Origin: Leptolyngbya sp. BL0902
GTDB lineage: Bacteria; Cyanobacteriota; Cyanobacteriia; Phormidesmidales; Phormidesmidaceae
Direction: 5' to 3'
Assembly (NCBI RefSeq): GCF_016403105.1
Contig: NZ_CP046155.1
Coordinates: 2,509,906-2,573,905 of the forward strand
Length of the DNA stretch: 64,000 nt
Part shown: piece after piece, positions 19,043 to 28,680 of the stretch
Layout: every line of letters begins with the position of its first letter
Position numbering within the stretch: position 1 is the first letter of the stretch
Made by a program: the position numbers and the translations under genes
Notes under the pieces: generated by a model
Database searches by the model: none
What the model was told of the DNA's origin: nothing
Seen by the model: only the letters and a program-made list of their open reading frames with translations

Positions 19043-19421
19043 GCAGCTCCCAGCGCCAACGGTGGAGACTCCCCCACCAGGGAAGATCGTCCAGCGGCAA
19101 TAACCTGGGCAGGCATGTCGTCGCCCAGCCCTGTCCAGCCGCCCTCGGCCCCACGAAATGGCAAAAAAAACCCTAGGATCCCTCCAGGTGTCCTAGGGTT
19201 TAACAATCAGGGTGCATCTACTTTCCTTTAATACGAGACTTAGGGGAGGCTTCCGGACAAGTTGGAAAAATTTTTCCACGGATTTTTCATCCCACCGGGG
19301 CCTCGGCCCTACGGGGCGATCCAGGGGGCAAAACATAGGCAAGACAGAACAGCCTGATGATCTCGTTCGGGAACAGGTCAGGAGGCCCGACCGCCTTGGC
19401 TTCGTTGAATTGCCAACCGCC
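19043..19421. other. Convergent intergenic region
   Basis: The 379 bp between the convergent transglycosylase and DUF1688 genes hold the terminator at 19161-19201 and a 14-bp perfect palindrome GGAAAAATTTTTCC at 19264-19277. No gene was seen. Confidence 0.55.
19161..19201 (-). terminator. Rho-independent terminator for the DUF1688/URC unit
   Basis: AAACCCTAGGA (19168-19178) pairs perfectly with TCCTAGGGTTT (19191-19201). Read on the minus strand the 11-bp stem is followed by eight T residues, a classical intrinsic terminator for the leftward gene ending at 19422. On the plus strand only three T residues follow, so it would be weak for the transglycosylase gene. Confidence 0.8.
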
Positions 19422-20708
19422 CTAAAAAACCGTACCATCACTCGCCAAGGTGAGCGGTGGGCCACCGTGGGGGCGTTTTTCGGCGGCGAGGGCACGTCCT
19501 GCGGCCCAGGTTCCCCCTTGCAGAATTTTTACTAGGGGCAACTCGATAGCGGTTTGGTGCCGTTGTTGACGCAGGAGATCCGCCAGGTCATCCAACAGGC
19601 AGAGGGTGAGGGCGCGCCATTCCACAATCAGGGGCGAGTTGGGGGGATGGGCGATTTCCAGATCGGTGGGGTCTTTGAGGCTGAGGACGCCGCTATCGAG
19701 GAAAAGCCCACCGTTGCGATATTCTGCCAGCCCCGTGAGCTGATCCAAATTGGTGATGGTGAGGCCCAGGTCTTGCAGGGGTTCCAACAAAGAATAGGTG
19801 AGCCACTGGGAGAGTTTGTGGAAGGGGACAAGTTGGCTCCCCAAACCCGTATCCGGCAGTTGGGGATGGGGCCACACATCGCCCAGGTTGACGCCGCCGA
19901 GGGTGATGCGTCCCGGCCAGATGGGGCCAAATCCTTGCAGGACGGTGTGCAGTACCGTGACCGCTGAGAGGGTTTGATCCTCGGACTGACTCAGCCAGTA
20001 ATCCACCAAATTTCCAGGCCGGGGATTTGTTTCACCGAAGAGGTGAGGCTGTTGTTGCAGGGCGTGACCAAGGGTTTGCAGCAGCGAAACTCGTCCCGCT
20101 AGTCCCAACAATGGATTTTCGGGGCTGACTTGGAAGGCTGTTCCCAACCGTTCCGGCGTTAGTTGACTGAGGCCGAGGGCATCCGCTTGCCAGGGGTGAT
20201 CGGGTTGGCTGGAAAAAAGTCCCTGCCCAAAGCTGTGGAAGCTGGCAATAGCTAAGCCTTCCGACCGCTGAAACACCTGACCCGTGCCCGGTTCCCCGTA
20301 GCGCCAGGTAGAACCTGCCCCGGCATCGAGCAGCACACTCGTCACCGCCAAATCGACTTTGATTCGTGCCTGCTCTAGGGGGTCGAACGCAGATAGGCGG
20401 GGTTCCAGGGTGGCCAATCGGGAGACGCCATCCACCTCAAAATGTCGCCAGCGGGAATGGAAGGGCACATCGCCCTGGGGATAGGCCCGATCCATCAGCC
20501 GCCGCACATAGTCCGCCGTTGCGGGTAGGGCGTCTGGGTGTAAGTGAAAGTGGCAGAGCTGATCGGCTTTGGCTAGGGCGTAGAGCCTTCGGCAGCGTTC
20601 GCGGATCGCCTGGGGGCTTTGCAGATAGGCGACGACTTCGGCGGTTTGGGTTGGATTGGGTTCGATTATGGGGGCGGTGTTTAGGGTGTTTTCGGCTGTG
20701 GTTTGCAT
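19422..20708 (-). CDS. DUF1688 / URC4-type uracil catabolism protein
   Basis: A 428-residue protein recognised as DUF1688, the family of yeast URC4 and bacterial Urg3, which belongs to the URC route of uracil breakdown that releases urea. Landmarks are VPFHSRWRHFE (about residue 80), VLLDAGAGSTWRY (about 127), EGLAIASFHSFGQGLFSS (about 150) and NGGLFLDSGVL (about 330). The reaction it catalyses is not established from sequence. Its partner URC1 is the next gene upstream, 155 bp away on the same strand, and a strong terminator follows, so the two form a unit. The ATG at 20708 is preferred over the TTG one codon earlier. Confidence 0.88.
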   Translation of the reverse strand: MQTTAENTLNTAPIIEPNPTQTAEVVAYLQSPQAIRERCRRLYALAKADQLCHFHLHPDALPATADYVRRLMDRAYPQGDVPFHSRWRHFEVDGVSRLATLEPRLSAFDPLEQARIKVDLAVTSVLLDAGAGSTWRYGEPGTGQVFQRSEGLAIASFHSFGQGLFSSQPDHPWQADALGLSQLTPERLGTAFQVSPENPLLGLAGRVSLLQTLGHALQQQPHLFGETNPRPGNLVDYWLSQSEDQTLSAVTVLHTVLQGFGPIWPGRITLGGVNLGDVWPHPQLPDTGLGSQLVPFHKLSQWLTYSLLEPLQDLGLTITNLDQLTGLAEYRNGGLFLDSGVLSLKDPTDLEIAHPPNSPLIVEWRALTLCLLDDLADLLRQQRHQTAIELPLVKILQGGTWAAGRALAAEKRPHGGPPLTLASDGTVF

Positions 20709-20764
20709 CAATATCGTCCTTAAGCGCAGTAACGATTGAGTTGAGGCAACGGGCTTTTCGCCTA

Positions 20765-20850
20765 CCTTTTCCTGGGGAACGCTACGCGAACGGGAAGCGA
20801 GCTATACCCCCAGCCCCTCGTATTCTCATAGGGAGGAGCGGGGGGCTGGA
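20765..20850. repeat. Palindromic intergenic repeats between URC genes
   Basis: GGGAACGCTACGCGAACGGG (about 20774-20793) resembles a short repeat common in cyanobacterial genomes. It is followed by an inverted repeat, CCAGCCCCTC (about 20811-20820) against GAGCGGGGGGCTGG (about 20837-20850). These fill most of the gap between the two URC genes. Confidence 0.55.
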
Positions 20851-20863
20851 AGGTGAGGTCTAC

Positions 20864-22204
<1,341 letters not shown>

Positions 22205-22569
22205 AGATACCTCGGCTCTCAATCAGCGGTTAAAGGATTGAAGCCAATTAATGTCGCACACTTGGCCAATGGAAAAAAGCTCATCCGCAACAGACGGACA
22301 CAATTACCCTTCAGTGCCCATGGGCCAAAGGAAGGGTGCCTTGGGATGAGGCACGTTTGCGGGAATGGCAGATGAATCGGAATAAATAGACCGATGCTTA
22401 GCCAGTACTCGCCGCATCTCTTCCCTAGCTGTGGTCGATCACCTCGATGCGAAATGCGAAAATGGGCATTTATCCCCTTACCCTTTTGCTGACCTGCTTC
22501 GTCCTTGTTGCGTTAACATCTGTCGGCATGGGCAACTGTCGTTATCCTATCCGCATACGCTGCGTATGG
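22205..22569. other. Intergenic region
   Basis: About 365 bp between the URC1 start and the hemN stop, both leftward. Just after the hemN stop is a compact inverted repeat, CATACGC-T-GCGTATG (22554-22568), which may help end hemN transcription but lacks a T-run. Otherwise nothing recognisable was seen. Confidence 0.45.
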
Positions 22570-23967
22570 TTAAACCGACTGGGAAAACTGCCGGACGGTT
22601 TTGTTTCGCAGGTAGGTATCAAACACGGCGGCGATATTGCGAATTAATAACCGCCCAGCGGGAAGAACTTCAATGTGATTAGGCGTTAATCGCACCAAGC
22701 CATCCATTTCTAGAGCGTGGAGATCTTGACGTTCACGAGCAAAGTAATCGTCAAAATCTTGATCGAACCGAAGGTGATATTTTTCTTCAATGGCGGTTTT
22801 AGATAGCTCAAACTGGCACATCAATTCCATAATCACCGTGCGACGAAGAATGTCGTCTTGACTGAGTACCACGCCCCGTTCGATGGGTAAAACATCGGCA
22901 TCCATCGCCTTGTAGAAATCCCGCAGACCCTTGTGGTTTTGGGCATAGACATCGTGCAACATGCTGATAGAGGTCATGCCAAAGCCCAGCAGGTCAGATT
23001 CGGGCTGGGTGGTATAGCCCTGGAAATTGCGGTGTAGCTGGCCCTGGCGTTGGGCAATGGCGAGTTCATCGTCGGCCTTGGCAAAGTGATCCATGCCGAT
23101 AAATTGATAGCCGCCAGCGGTGAGGCGGTCGATGGTCATATGGAAGATGTCGAGTTTCTCTTCGGGGCCAGGGAGGGTAGCGGGGTTGATGTGCTTTTTC
23201 TGCACGGGTTTCAGCCAAGGCACATAGGCAAAGTTGAATACGGCAATCCGGTCAGGATCAAGACGTAGGGTTTTCTCGATGGTGTTTTGGAAGGTGGCCA
23301 AATTCTGGTAGGGCAGGCCGTAAATGAGGTCTACGTTGACGCTTTCAAACCCCGCCTCCCGCAGCCAGCCCATGGCGTTAAACAGCATGTCCTCCGGCTG
23401 AATCCGGTTAACTGCTGCCTGCACTTTGAAATCAAAATCTTGCAGACCAAAGCTCACCCGCTTAAAGCCTAGGTCTTTCAGAAAGCGAACATACTCCCGA
23501 TCCAAATCCCTGGGGTTAACCTCAATGGAAATTTCCGCCGCTGGGTCGAAATCAAAATTTTGGTGCAATACATTCCACAGCCGTTCTACCTGAGATTGGG
23601 TGAGGTAACTCGGCGTGCCACCACCCCAGTGCAGTTGATTAACCTTACGGTTGCTGACTCTCTGGGACATCTGGATAATGTTTTGATCCAGATAATCTAA
23701 GTAAGGATCGGCTACTTTTTTATGGCGCGTAATCACCGTGTTGCAGCCACAGAAATAACAGGCCGATTCACAAAAGGGAATGTGGCAATACAACGAAAGC
23801 GGTGTTTGTTTATAGTTGCCAATGGCAATGGAAGCTTCCAAATCCCTAATGCTAAAGCTCTCCTTCATTTCCGTAGCGGGCGGATAGCTGGTGTAGCGGG
23901 GCAGGGCTTGGTTGTACTTGTGCAGCAGAGCAGAATCGAAAACAACGGAATTGGCAACAGAGAGCAT
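22570..23967 (-). CDS. hemN: Oxygen-independent coproporphyrinogen III oxidase HemN
   Basis: A 465-residue radical-SAM enzyme converting coproporphyrinogen III to protoporphyrinogen IX without oxygen. The cluster motif is CESACYFCGC (about residues 66-75), and HWGGGTPSY (about 113-121), the IEVNPRDLD strand and VDLIYGLPYQ all fit HemN rather than HemW. The N-terminal PRYTSYPPA and the full C-terminal domain match the long bacterial HemN. It follows the heme oxygenase gene on the same strand. In other cyanobacteria hemN, a second heme oxygenase and a second acsF copy are co-induced under low oxygen; this locus has the same three genes. Confidence 0.95.
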   Translation of the reverse strand: MLSVANSVVFDSALLHKYNQALPRYTSYPPATEMKESFSIRDLEASIAIGNYKQTPLSLYCHIPFCESACYFCGCNTVITRHKKVADPYLDYLDQNIIQMSQRVSNRKVNQLHWGGGTPSYLTQSQVERLWNVLHQNFDFDPAAEISIEVNPRDLDREYVRFLKDLGFKRVSFGLQDFDFKVQAAVNRIQPEDMLFNAMGWLREAGFESVNVDLIYGLPYQNLATFQNTIEKTLRLDPDRIAVFNFAYVPWLKPVQKKHINPATLPGPEEKLDIFHMTIDRLTAGGYQFIGMDHFAKADDELAIAQRQGQLHRNFQGYTTQPESDLLGFGMTSISMLHDVYAQNHKGLRDFYKAMDADVLPIERGVVLSQDDILRRTVIMELMCQFELSKTAIEEKYHLRFDQDFDDYFARERQDLHALEMDGLVRLTPNHIEVLPAGRLLIRNIAAVFDTYLRNKTVRQFSQSV

Positions 23968-23989
23968 AGTTATCGAGAGTTATGAAGGG

Positions 23990-24145
23990 TGGATTGGCAA
24001 TGTAGGGTACATTTACGAAACAATGCACCAAAAGGATCGGCCCTCACCCCCAGTCCCTCTCCCAAAAAAGGAGAGGGGAGCCGGAATAGAGGTACAGAAA
24101 CACAAGGCCGTTGTAGGGTGCATTGCTTCGCGAATGCACCACGGG
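23990..24145. repeat. Composite repeats between ho and hemN
   Basis: The gap holds two copies of a GTAGGGT(A/G)CATT...GCACC hairpin repeat (about 24000-24030 and 24114-24142). Between them is a Pro-rich-looking hairpin, CCCTCACCCCCAGTCCCTCTCCC against GGAGAGGGG (about 24043-24080), of a type that recurs at 57656-57705. Both are familiar dispersed repeats in cyanobacterial genomes. They could affect the level of hemN relative to ho. Confidence 0.6.
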
Positions 24146-24147
24146 AT

Positions 24148-24897
24148 CTATTCCGTTGCCATCAGGGCCACCATGCCGTGGTGGTGGTGGCGTTCGGTGC
24201 TGCCGGGACGGTCTTGGCGGGTGATCAGGTCAAACACATGGTCGCCCACGGCGGCGCGAACGTCGGGTTCCAGTTCGTGGAAGACATCGCGGTTGAGGGC
24301 AAAGGCCAGGTTGGTTTCGTCGATGAGGGCCTGAATCAGCGCCTCATCCACGGGCAGGGCATTGAGGGCTTCCCGGTAGCGGATTTTGAAGTCGCGCTTG
24401 GCTTCTACGGTGGGTAGCGCATCAAATTCATGGAGTCCCGTACCCTTGTCAGGAGGCAGGTTTAGGGCCGAGCGGACAATATGCCGCAACCCCTGTCCAC
24501 CGGAGAGATCGCCCATATAACGGACGTAGGCATGGGCCACCAGCAGGGCCGGATTGCTGCGCGACACCTCGCGAATGCGGCTGACGTAGTGGGCTCCGGC
24601 GGGGGTAGCCTGAATCAGATCGCGCCAGTTGTCACCGTAGTAATAGGCCAGGTCTTCCTCCAGCTTGGCCGTCCGCAGCAGTTCGCCAAACACCATCGGC
24701 CCCACGGCGGGATGATCGGTATGGTGGGCCATTTCTTCTTCCAGGGCGCTGTAGAGAAAATACAGGTCGGCGGTGAGCTTTTTGAAGGGTTCTAGCTCCA
24801 CCACACCCTTGAGAAAGCACTTCATGAAAGCGGTATTTTCCGACAGGGTATGGGAGGTTTGGCTGCCTTCCCGCAGCCGCTGAGCCAGATCGGTCAT
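24148..24897 (-). CDS. ho: Heme oxygenase
   Basis: A 249-residue cytosolic enzyme opening heme to biliverdin, the precursor of phycobilins. The proximal His lies in SQTSHTLSEN (about residues 13-22), and the distal-helix glycines are in RYMGDLSGGQGLRHI (about 130-144). Length matches the cyanobacterial HO1/HO2 family plus a short His-rich C-terminal tail (RHHHHG). The ATG at 24897 has a GAGGT site 9 bases upstream. Its position next to hemN and divergent from acsF suggests it is the low-oxygen-induced HO2-type copy, which is inference from context, not from sequence. Confidence 0.94.
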   Translation of the reverse strand: MTDLAQRLREGSQTSHTLSENTAFMKCFLKGVVELEPFKKLTADLYFLYSALEEEMAHHTDHPAVGPMVFGELLRTAKLEEDLAYYYGDNWRDLIQATPAGAHYVSRIREVSRSNPALLVAHAYVRYMGDLSGGQGLRHIVRSALNLPPDKGTGLHEFDALPTVEAKRDFKIRYREALNALPVDEALIQALIDETNLAFALNRDVFHELEPDVRAAVGDHVFDLITRQDRPGSTERHHHHGMVALMATE

Positions 24898-25376
24898 GGG
24901 TGTACCTCGCAAAAACAATGTTTCGAGAAAAATCTTTTCATCACTATACAGCTATGAAGCGCCAGATCTAGGCTGATAAGTTAAGTTTTATGTCTGCCAA
25001 GGGCGAGTCATGGGGATGGGCCAGATCGTCCCCCTTGGGAACCCGGCAAACCCTGTCGGGCCATTGTTAGGAAACGTTACCTAGGGCAATCGCGACTCCC
25101 AAAACCGCCCTAGGTCTAGCCTTTTGGGAGCCTCAAGGGTGCGATCAACACCGAAGTCCAGGGCAGTTTTTCTGAACGGTAGGGAAAAGGGGCTAAGGGC
25201 TATGCTATGTTTTATAGCCATAAAGCGATGAAGCAATTCCTTGGGGTCACAACGCCCTGTCGCTGACGTTTGCAATCTTCTCTCTCAACCCATCCCCTCC
25301 CTGGAGGGGACTTTTGTAGGGGCCTGCGGCCTCTCTGGTTCATTTTCATTGCCCTTTATCCCTTCCAAATAGCCCT
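24898..25376. promoter_or_regulatory. Divergent ho / acsF control region with palindromes
   Basis: A 479-bp gap. Near ho, TTCAT (about 24938-24942) and ATGAA (about 24954-24958) form an inverted repeat around ACTATACAGCT. Nearer acsF, GGCTAT (25198-25203) and ATAGCC (25214-25219) form a second inverted repeat, followed by AAAGCGATGAAGC, which echoes TATGAAGCG at the first site. CCCCTCC-CT-GGAGGGG (25294-25309) makes a stable hairpin in the acsF leader. In other cyanobacteria the MarR regulator ChlR activates these genes; its site here is a guess. No regulator gene is adjacent. Confidence 0.5.
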
Positions 25377-26453
25377 ATGGTGACTGCTCTCCCCAAACCA
25401 GCCCCACAGCCTGGTAATAGCCAAGTCAAAACGGCCATTGAAGAAAACCTGCTTTCTCCCCGGTTTTACATTACAGATTTCGACAAAGCCGCTGACCTTG
25501 ACCTCTCCCTAGAAGCGGAAGGCATCCAGGCGATGATCGAGGAAATGCGGGCCGACTATAACCGCCACCACTTCATTCGCGATGATTCCTTTAACCAGGT
25601 GTGGGATCACATCGAAGGGGAAGAACGGAAGGCGTTTATTGATTACCTGGAGCGCTCCTGCGTATCAGAATTTTCAGGCTTTTTGTTGTTCAAGGAACTG
25701 TCCCGTCGCCTCAAGGATCGCAATGCCCCCCTGTCGGAAATCTTTCACCTGATGGCTCGCGATGAAGCCCGTCATGCAGGATTTCTGAACAAATGTATGC
25801 AGGATTTTGGTATTTCCCTGGACTTGGCGAAACTGACCAAAAACCGCACCTATACCTTCTTTCCAGTGGAGTGGATTATCTACGCTGTTTACCTGTCGGA
25901 AAAGATCGGCTACTGGCGCTATATTCTGATTTTCCGCCATTTAGAACAGCATCCTGAACACAAGTTCTATCCCCTGTTCAACTATTTTGAAAGCTGGTGC
26001 CAGGATGAGAACCGCCACGGCGATATTTTCAAGGCACTGATCCGTTCTCAACCCCATATGTGGGATACCTGGAAAGGTCGTTTGTGGAGCCGATTCTTCC
26101 TGCTGTCCGTATTTGCTACCCACAGTTTGACGGTACATGAACGGGCCAAATTCTACGAAATGCTGGGCCTCGATGCCACGGAATTTGATACCCAAGTGGT
26201 GCGCAAAACCAACGAAACCGCCGCCCGTGCTTTTCCGGTGTCGCTGAATGTGGATCATCCCCAGTTTTTCCCTCGCCTAGAACGTTCCGCTGCCCGCAAC
26301 CTCAAAATGAAGCAGATTACCGAGGGTTCTGGCCCTAACTGGCTGAAGTCCTTGCGGAAGCTGCCCCTGGTGATGGGCATTGTGGGCGATCTGCTGCGGC
26401 TGTATCTAATTGCCCCTGTGAACGCCGAAGCCCTGCGTGGTACGGTGCGCTAG
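25377..26453 (+). CDS. acsF: Mg-protoporphyrin IX monomethyl ester oxidative cyclase (AcsF)
   Basis: A 358-residue diiron enzyme that closes the isocyclic ring of chlorophyll using oxygen. The two iron-binding blocks are ARDEARHAGF (about residue 122) and CQDENRHGDIF (about 209), each with ExxH. Length and end-to-end sequence match cyanobacterial AcsF (ChlA). Cyanobacteria often have two copies, one for high and one for low oxygen; proximity to ho and hemN suggests the low-oxygen form, but here the gene is divergent rather than in one operon. The leader contains a stable hairpin. No clear ribosome site precedes the ATG. Confidence 0.96.
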   Translation: MVTALPKPAPQPGNSQVKTAIEENLLSPRFYITDFDKAADLDLSLEAEGIQAMIEEMRADYNRHHFIRDDSFNQVWDHIEGEERKAFIDYLERSCVSEFSGFLLFKELSRRLKDRNAPLSEIFHLMARDEARHAGFLNKCMQDFGISLDLAKLTKNRTYTFFPVEWIIYAVYLSEKIGYWRYILIFRHLEQHPEHKFYPLFNYFESWCQDENRHGDIFKALIRSQPHMWDTWKGRLWSRFFLLSVFATHSLTVHERAKFYEMLGLDATEFDTQVVRKTNETAARAFPVSLNVDHPQFFPRLERSAARNLKMKQITEGSGPNWLKSLRKLPLVMGIVGDLLRLYLIAPVNAEALRGTVR

Positions 26454-26567
26454 CCCTGGGTCTGCCCACCGGGTGTTTCATTTGCTAACGTCTGGGCGAT
26501 GGATGCAGGGAAAACGACGGGCAACCGTCTAGGATAGGGGGCAATCTCTGTTTCCTTGGAGGCCCCC

Positions 26568-27170
26568 ATGATCGATGTTCCTTGGCGTTGGAGCCTGTTG
26601 GCTCTCTTGCTGGCCGCCGTGGGGTGTCAGAGTGCTCCGCTGGGTTCGCCCTCCGCCCCATCCTCTGGCGGGGAGACGGTGGCGGTCGATTGGGCCTCCG
26701 ATGCCGACCTGCTGCCTGCGGTGTTGGCCCAGGTGGAGGATCTGGATCTTTGCGATGGCTTCTTCCAGGCCGAGGTGGCAGCGGCGGAATCCGAGATTTA
26801 TCCGATGGGGGATCGGGCTCTGGTGCAGGTGCTGTGTGCCCATGCGGCCTATCAATCGGTCTATGCCTATGCCGCTGTTTTCCCCGATGGCACCCTAGAG
26901 CCACTGACCTTAGACGTGTTCTATCCCGATGGGGCGGGCGACTTTCAACGCGCTAGCGAGGCTACGGTGGGCGGCATCGTCAACTTTGACCCCAGCTACG
27001 ATGAGTTGACGGTGTTTAGCAAGGCCCGTGGTCTAGGGGATTGTGGATCCTTCGCCGTCTATCGTTGGACGGGCCAAGCCCTCGACCTCGAAACCTACCG
27101 CTACCAAGACTGCACCGACACCCCGGAAAGAGCCCCCCATCCAGCTACCTATCCCCTGGTTTACCCCTAG
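26568..27170 (+). CDS. DUF1176-like lipoprotein
   Basis: A 200-residue protein with a lipoprotein signal: WSLLALLLAAVGC places the lipidated Cys at about residue 20. The mature part has CDGFFQAEVAA, VLCAHAAYQSVYAYAAVFPD and, near the C-terminus, RGLGDCGSFAVYRWTG, the GDCG motif seen in DUF1176 proteins. Four mature cysteines could form disulfides. The ATG at 26568 is preceded by TTGGAGG at good spacing. It stands alone downstream of acsF. Function is not known. Confidence 0.78.
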   Translation: MIDVPWRWSLLALLLAAVGCQSAPLGSPSAPSSGGETVAVDWASDADLLPAVLAQVEDLDLCDGFFQAEVAAAESEIYPMGDRALVQVLCAHAAYQSVYAYAAVFPDGTLEPLTLDVFYPDGAGDFQRASEATVGGIVNFDPSYDELTVFSKARGLGDCGSFAVYRWTGQALDLETYRYQDCTDTPERAPHPATYPLVYP

Positions 27171-27336
27171 GGTGCAGCGGGTTGGGATGGGTAGGCCAAC
27201 GCGTTGCTGGGAGAAAACTGGGGCCAAGTGGTGGGGTCGGATTTCTGGAGATTTTGTCTCATAGGGTTGGGTTCTGGCCTATTCTGGCTGATGGGGGGTA
27301 GGCACCTCCATCCATTGACCCAAGAAAGGCACGCCC

Positions 27337-28431
27337 ATGCGTATTGGACTTCCACAGGAAATTAAAGATCAAGAATTTCGGGTGGGGCTTACCCCAGCAA
27401 CGGTCTACACCCTGTGTCAGCAGGGGCATGAGGTGGTGGTGCAATCGGGGGCAGGGGCGGGCTCTGGCCTGACCGATGAAGCCTATCAGGAGGCGGGGGC
27501 CACCCTCGTGGAGGATGCCGCTGAAGCCTGGGCGCAGGAATTGGTGGTGAAGGTCAAGGAGCCTCAGCCCTCAGAATATGCCTACTTTCGGCCCGATTTG
27601 ATTTTATTTACCTATCTGCACCTCGCCGCAGAGCGTGCCCTCACCGAAGCCTTGATCCAGAGTGGGATTCAGGCGGCTATTGCCTACGAAACCGTGACTA
27701 CGGGCGACGGTCGGCTGCCGCTACTCACCCCCATGAGCGTGATTGCCGGACGGCTTTCGGTGCAGTTTGGGGCGCGTTATTTAGAACGACAGCAGGGCGG
27801 TCGGGGGCTGCTGTTGGGAGGTATTCCTGGGGTGGCCGCCGGGTGCGTGGTGATTTTGGGCGGCGGCGTTGTGGGCACCGAAGCGGCTAAAATTGCCGTC
27901 GGCATAGGAGCTAGGGTGCAGATTCTCGATATCAACGTTGACCGTCTGGCCTACCTAGAAACCCTATTCGGCTCGCGGGTGGAACTGCTCTACAGCAGCC
28001 CCCTCCGCATCGAAACCTCAGTTCCCCAGGCAGACTTGCTGATCGGGGCCGTACTGGTGCCGGGGCGCAAGGCTCCGGTGCTAGTCTCCAAAGAACTGGT
28101 GGCCGAAATGAGGCCCGGTTCGGTGATTGTGGATGTGGATGTAGACCAGGGCGGCTGTATCGAAACCCTGCGGCCCACCTCCCATAGCCAGCCTACCTAC
28201 CTTGAGTCCGGCGTCGTTCACTTTGGCGTGACCAATATTCCCGGTGCGGTACCCTGGACGGCGACCCAAGCCCTCAATAATGCCACCGCCCCCTACGTCC
28301 TCAAACTGGCCAACCAGGGGATGGGCGCATTGATTACCGATGCGGGCCTGAAGGCGGGCCTGAATGTGGCCAAGGGGCGGCTGGTGCATCCGGCGGTGCA
28401 GGGCGTCTTCCCTGATCTGGTGACGCTGTAG
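27337..28431 (+). CDS. ald: Alanine dehydrogenase
   Basis: A 364-residue NAD-dependent enzyme that interconverts L-alanine with pyruvate and ammonia. The N-terminus RIGLPQEIKDQEFRVGLTP and the EVVVKVKEPQ-like block (VVKVKEPQPSEY, about residue 70) match the family substrate domain. The Rossmann motif is ILGGGVVGTEAAKIA (about 171-185), and the segment DVDVDQGGCIET (about 265) is the conserved cofactor loop. Length is as expected. It links carbon and nitrogen metabolism; the dihydropyrimidinase gene follows 249 bp downstream, but a shared operon is not evident. Confidence 0.95.
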   Translation: MRIGLPQEIKDQEFRVGLTPATVYTLCQQGHEVVVQSGAGAGSGLTDEAYQEAGATLVEDAAEAWAQELVVKVKEPQPSEYAYFRPDLILFTYLHLAAERALTEALIQSGIQAAIAYETVTTGDGRLPLLTPMSVIAGRLSVQFGARYLERQQGGRGLLLGGIPGVAAGCVVILGGGVVGTEAAKIAVGIGARVQILDINVDRLAYLETLFGSRVELLYSSPLRIETSVPQADLLIGAVLVPGRKAPVLVSKELVAEMRPGSVIVDVDVDQGGCIETLRPTSHSQPTYLESGVVHFGVTNIPGAVPWTATQALNNATAPYVLKLANQGMGALITDAGLKAGLNVAKGRLVHPAVQGVFPDLVTL

Positions 28432-28680
28432 CCCATTGACCGTGGCGAAGGGATCGGGTTTGATCTGTGGCTCAGGCGGTGACGTCGTGGCTCGATGAAC
28501 GGAGGATTGACGAGGGCGAAGCTTAAACTTTCCTGGATAAATCCGTGAAATTGGGCTGAGGCTCTATAGTCAAATAACCCGTGAAAGTCAGCTTGTTGGC
28601 CGTTTTTAGGGATGGCTGAACGTTCCCCATGGTAGACCCTGATTTGACCGGGCTATCCCTGCTCAATCGAGGGTTTTACG

